From Limisoma sp963590405 (GTDB lineage Bacteria > Bacteroidota > Bacteroidia > Bacteroidales > Muribaculaceae): a DNA stretch of 15,743 bases. The translations under genes were made by a program, and so were the position numbers. Numbering within the stretch: position 1 is the first letter of the stretch; each line of letters opens with the position of its first letter. Below the pieces are notes generated by a model, which was given only the letters and a program-made list of their open reading frames with translations, searched no databases and was not told where the DNA came from. Below are positions 14,377 through 15,743 of the stretch, piece by piece. The stretch covers positions 1 to 15,743 of the forward strand of contig CAVAPE010000056.1 in assembly GCA_963590405.1 (NCBI GenBank), written 5' to 3'.

Positions 14377-15135
14377 ATGAAATGGCCGTATGCACGACTG
14401 TGGGCACTGTTGGCAGTGGCTTTTGCCGTGATGTTGCTACTGTCGACATTCGACGACTTGAAAATCTTCGGGCATTCGATTTCAAAAATCGACACACCTC
14501 CGCAAGCATCCAGTCAGGTCGCCACGGCTAAGTCTGCGCCCACTGGCAAGCAGCGCGCGGTGAAGACCGACACTGTACCTAAGACCATTCTTTTCATCGG
14601 CGACTCGATGCTCGAAGGCTTGTCGCCTCGTTTGGCTGCCTATGCCCATGCCAACGGACACCGGCTGTACACAGTGATTTGGTATGGCTCTACCACGGTG
14701 CGATGGGGCGAAACGCATAGGCTGAGGGACTATGTGAAGTGTTTCGGGGCTGACTATGTGGTGGTTTGCCTTGGCGGCAACGAACTCTTTATCCGCGACG
14801 TTGAACGCACTCGTGCCGACAAGGTAGATGCAGTGATTGCCGACATCGGTACGCTGCCTTTCGTGTGGATTGGTCCGCCAAACTGGAAGCCCGACACGGG
14901 CATAAACCACCTGATAGCGGAAAAGGTGGGGAGTGGTCGCTTCTTCCTCTCTGCCAACCTTAAACTTGAGCGAGCCTCCGACGGTGCGCACCCAACGCAT
15001 CGTGCGGCTGCGCAATGGATGGATAGCGTGGCGCATTGGATAGTGGCAGAGTCCGACTGCCCGATACGCCTTGACGTCCCGAAGCAGTCGACGGCAAAAC
15101 CCGACCGAACAATAGTACTTACGCCCAATGATTGA
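14377..15135 (+). CDS. Membrane-anchored SGNH/GDSL-type hydrolase, probable O-acetylation partner
   Basis: A 252-residue protein anchored by one N-terminal membrane segment (about 8-25, LWALLAVAFAVMLLLSTF), with the rest expected in the periplasm. The SGNH blocks are clear: block I FIGDSMLEGL with nucleophile Ser77, block II WYGSTTVRWG (Gly104), block III CLGGNELF (Asn135), and block V SDGAHPTHRAA with Asp202 and His205. Such proteins act as esterases or, when paired with an MBOAT protein, as acetyltransferases that place acetyl groups on polysaccharide or peptidoglycan, as in the PatA/PatB and AlgI/AlgJ/AlgX systems. The MBOAT gene here overlaps the stop codon by 8 bp, so the pairing is strong and transferase activity is more likely than simple hydrolysis. 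The acceptor is unknown. The gene follows the HU-LysM gene by 39 bp on the same strand. Confidence 0.87.
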   Translation: MKWPYARLWALLAVAFAVMLLLSTFDDLKIFGHSISKIDTPPQASSQVATAKSAPTGKQRAVKTDTVPKTILFIGDSMLEGLSPRLAAYAHANGHRLYTVIWYGSTTVRWGETHRLRDYVKCFGADYVVVCLGGNELFIRDVERTRADKVDAVIADIGTLPFVWIGPPNWKPDTGINHLIAEKVGSGRFFLSANLKLERASDGAHPTHRAAAQWMDSVAHWIVAESDCPIRLDVPKQSTAKPDRTIVLTPND

Positions 15136-15743
15136 ACGGCTCATCGACATATTGACTGCCACCGGCGGCGCATCGGCATTGCTCAACAGCGAGGCGTTCT
15201 GGCTTATGCTGTTGGTGTTTTATCCGCTCTACGGCATCGCCTATCGGCGGCGCACAGCGATGATGGTTGTCGTGACGGTGTTCAGTCTCTTGTTCTGCTG
15301 GCGTGCCGGCGGATGGCTGTCGGGCTTGATTGTGGTGAGGGCGGTGATTGACTATGTGATTTCGAAGGCTATTACCCACAGCCACGCAAGGCGCGTGCGC
15401 AAAACGTTGCTCGTTGTTGGCATCATCCTTTCTGCTGGCACTCTGGCAGTGTTTAAGTACTCTGGCGTTGTAGTGGCTGGCTTTGCGGAGATGGTTGGGG
15501 GTAATTTCTCGCTGCCAGATATGATTGTGCCAGTGGGCATCTCGTTCTACACCTTCCGCTCGGTCAGTTACCTTGTCGATGTCTATCGTGGCATAATCGT
15601 GGCGCCGCGGAGGTTGCTCGACTATGTGTTTTACCTCACTTATTTCCCTGTACTGATGGCAGGCCCCATTGTCCGCGCCTCGGAGTTCTTTCCTCAGATT
15701 GAGGGCGACAGACGAATATTGCCGACAACGCTCTACTCTGGGC
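15128..15743 (+). CDS. MBOAT family O-acyltransferase (AlgI/PatA-like), 3' partial
   Basis: Translation from the ATG at 15128, whose first bases overlap the SGNH stop codon, gives about 205 residues and stays open to the window edge. The family is usually about 470 residues, so less than half is visible. The segment has several hydrophobic helices and the signature blocks of AlgI-like MBOAT proteins: LAVFKYSGVVVAGFAEM, VPVGISFYTFRSVSYLVDVY, then RLLDYVFYLTYFPVLMAGPI followed by VRASEFFPQI. The catalytic His of MBOAT proteins lies further on, outside the window. It is expected to be an inner-membrane protein that passes acetyl groups across the membrane to the SGNH partner. Confidence 0.9.
   Translation, partial: MIERLIDILTATGGASALLNSEAFWLMLLVFYPLYGIAYRRRTAMMVVVTVFSLLFCWRAGGWLSGLIVVRAVIDYVISKAITHSHARRVRKTLLVVGIILSAGTLAVFKYSGVVVAGFAEMVGGNFSLPDMIVPVGISFYTFRSVSYLVDVYRGIIVAPRRLLDYVFYLTYFPVLMAGPIVRASEFFPQIEGDRRILPTTLYSG

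Overview
The window looks like chromosomal DNA of a Bacteroidota species, most likely order Bacteroidales (Muribaculaceae or Prevotellaceae type). The evidence is a long SecA with Bacteroidota-type insertions, a TonB-dependent receptor paired with a DUF4249 lipoprotein, a DUF4105/Lnb protein, a lipoprotein C10 peptidase, CCDC81-type HU proteins, and several matches to the Bacteroidota -7 promoter element TAnnTTTG. The family or genus is inferred; no rRNA is present.

Layout. (1) Positions 1-4487, plus strand: the 3' part of a gene for a putative Cys/His hydrolase, then a TonB-dependent receptor and a DUF4249 lipoprotein, tightly spaced as one operon. A strong hairpin with A and T tracts at 4507-4543 ends it and can also serve the converging secA. 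(2) Positions 4574-10824, minus strand, read right to left: a DUF4105/Lnb protein (probable lipoprotein N-acyltransferase), an alkaline-phosphatase-superfamily protein that seems to have lost its catalytic residues, then secA. The first two genes overlap by 22 bp. (3) Positions 10940-12844, minus strand: a lipoprotein C10 (streptopain-like) cysteine peptidase followed after 9 bp by a small lipoprotein of unknown function. A long hairpin separates this pair from the lnb promoter. (4) Positions 12979-15743, plus strand: a small HU-like protein, an HU-acidic linker-transmembrane-LysM fusion, a membrane-anchored SGNH hydrolase, and the 5' part of an MBOAT O-acyltransferase that runs off the window. 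Three of the junctions overlap or are close, so this reads as one operon.

The common theme is the cell envelope: nutrient uptake (region 1), protein export and lipoprotein maturation (region 2), surface or periplasmic proteolysis (region 3), and a possible chromosome-to-peptidoglycan link next to an O-acetylation pair (region 4). The two most interesting items are the HU/HU-LysM pair and the apparently dead phosphatase-fold protein between lnb and secA.

There is no gene-free stretch above 300 bases; the longest is the 166-bp divergent spacer 12845-13010, which holds two promoters and an inverted repeat. I saw no tRNA, rRNA, CRISPR array, insertion sequence or attachment site.
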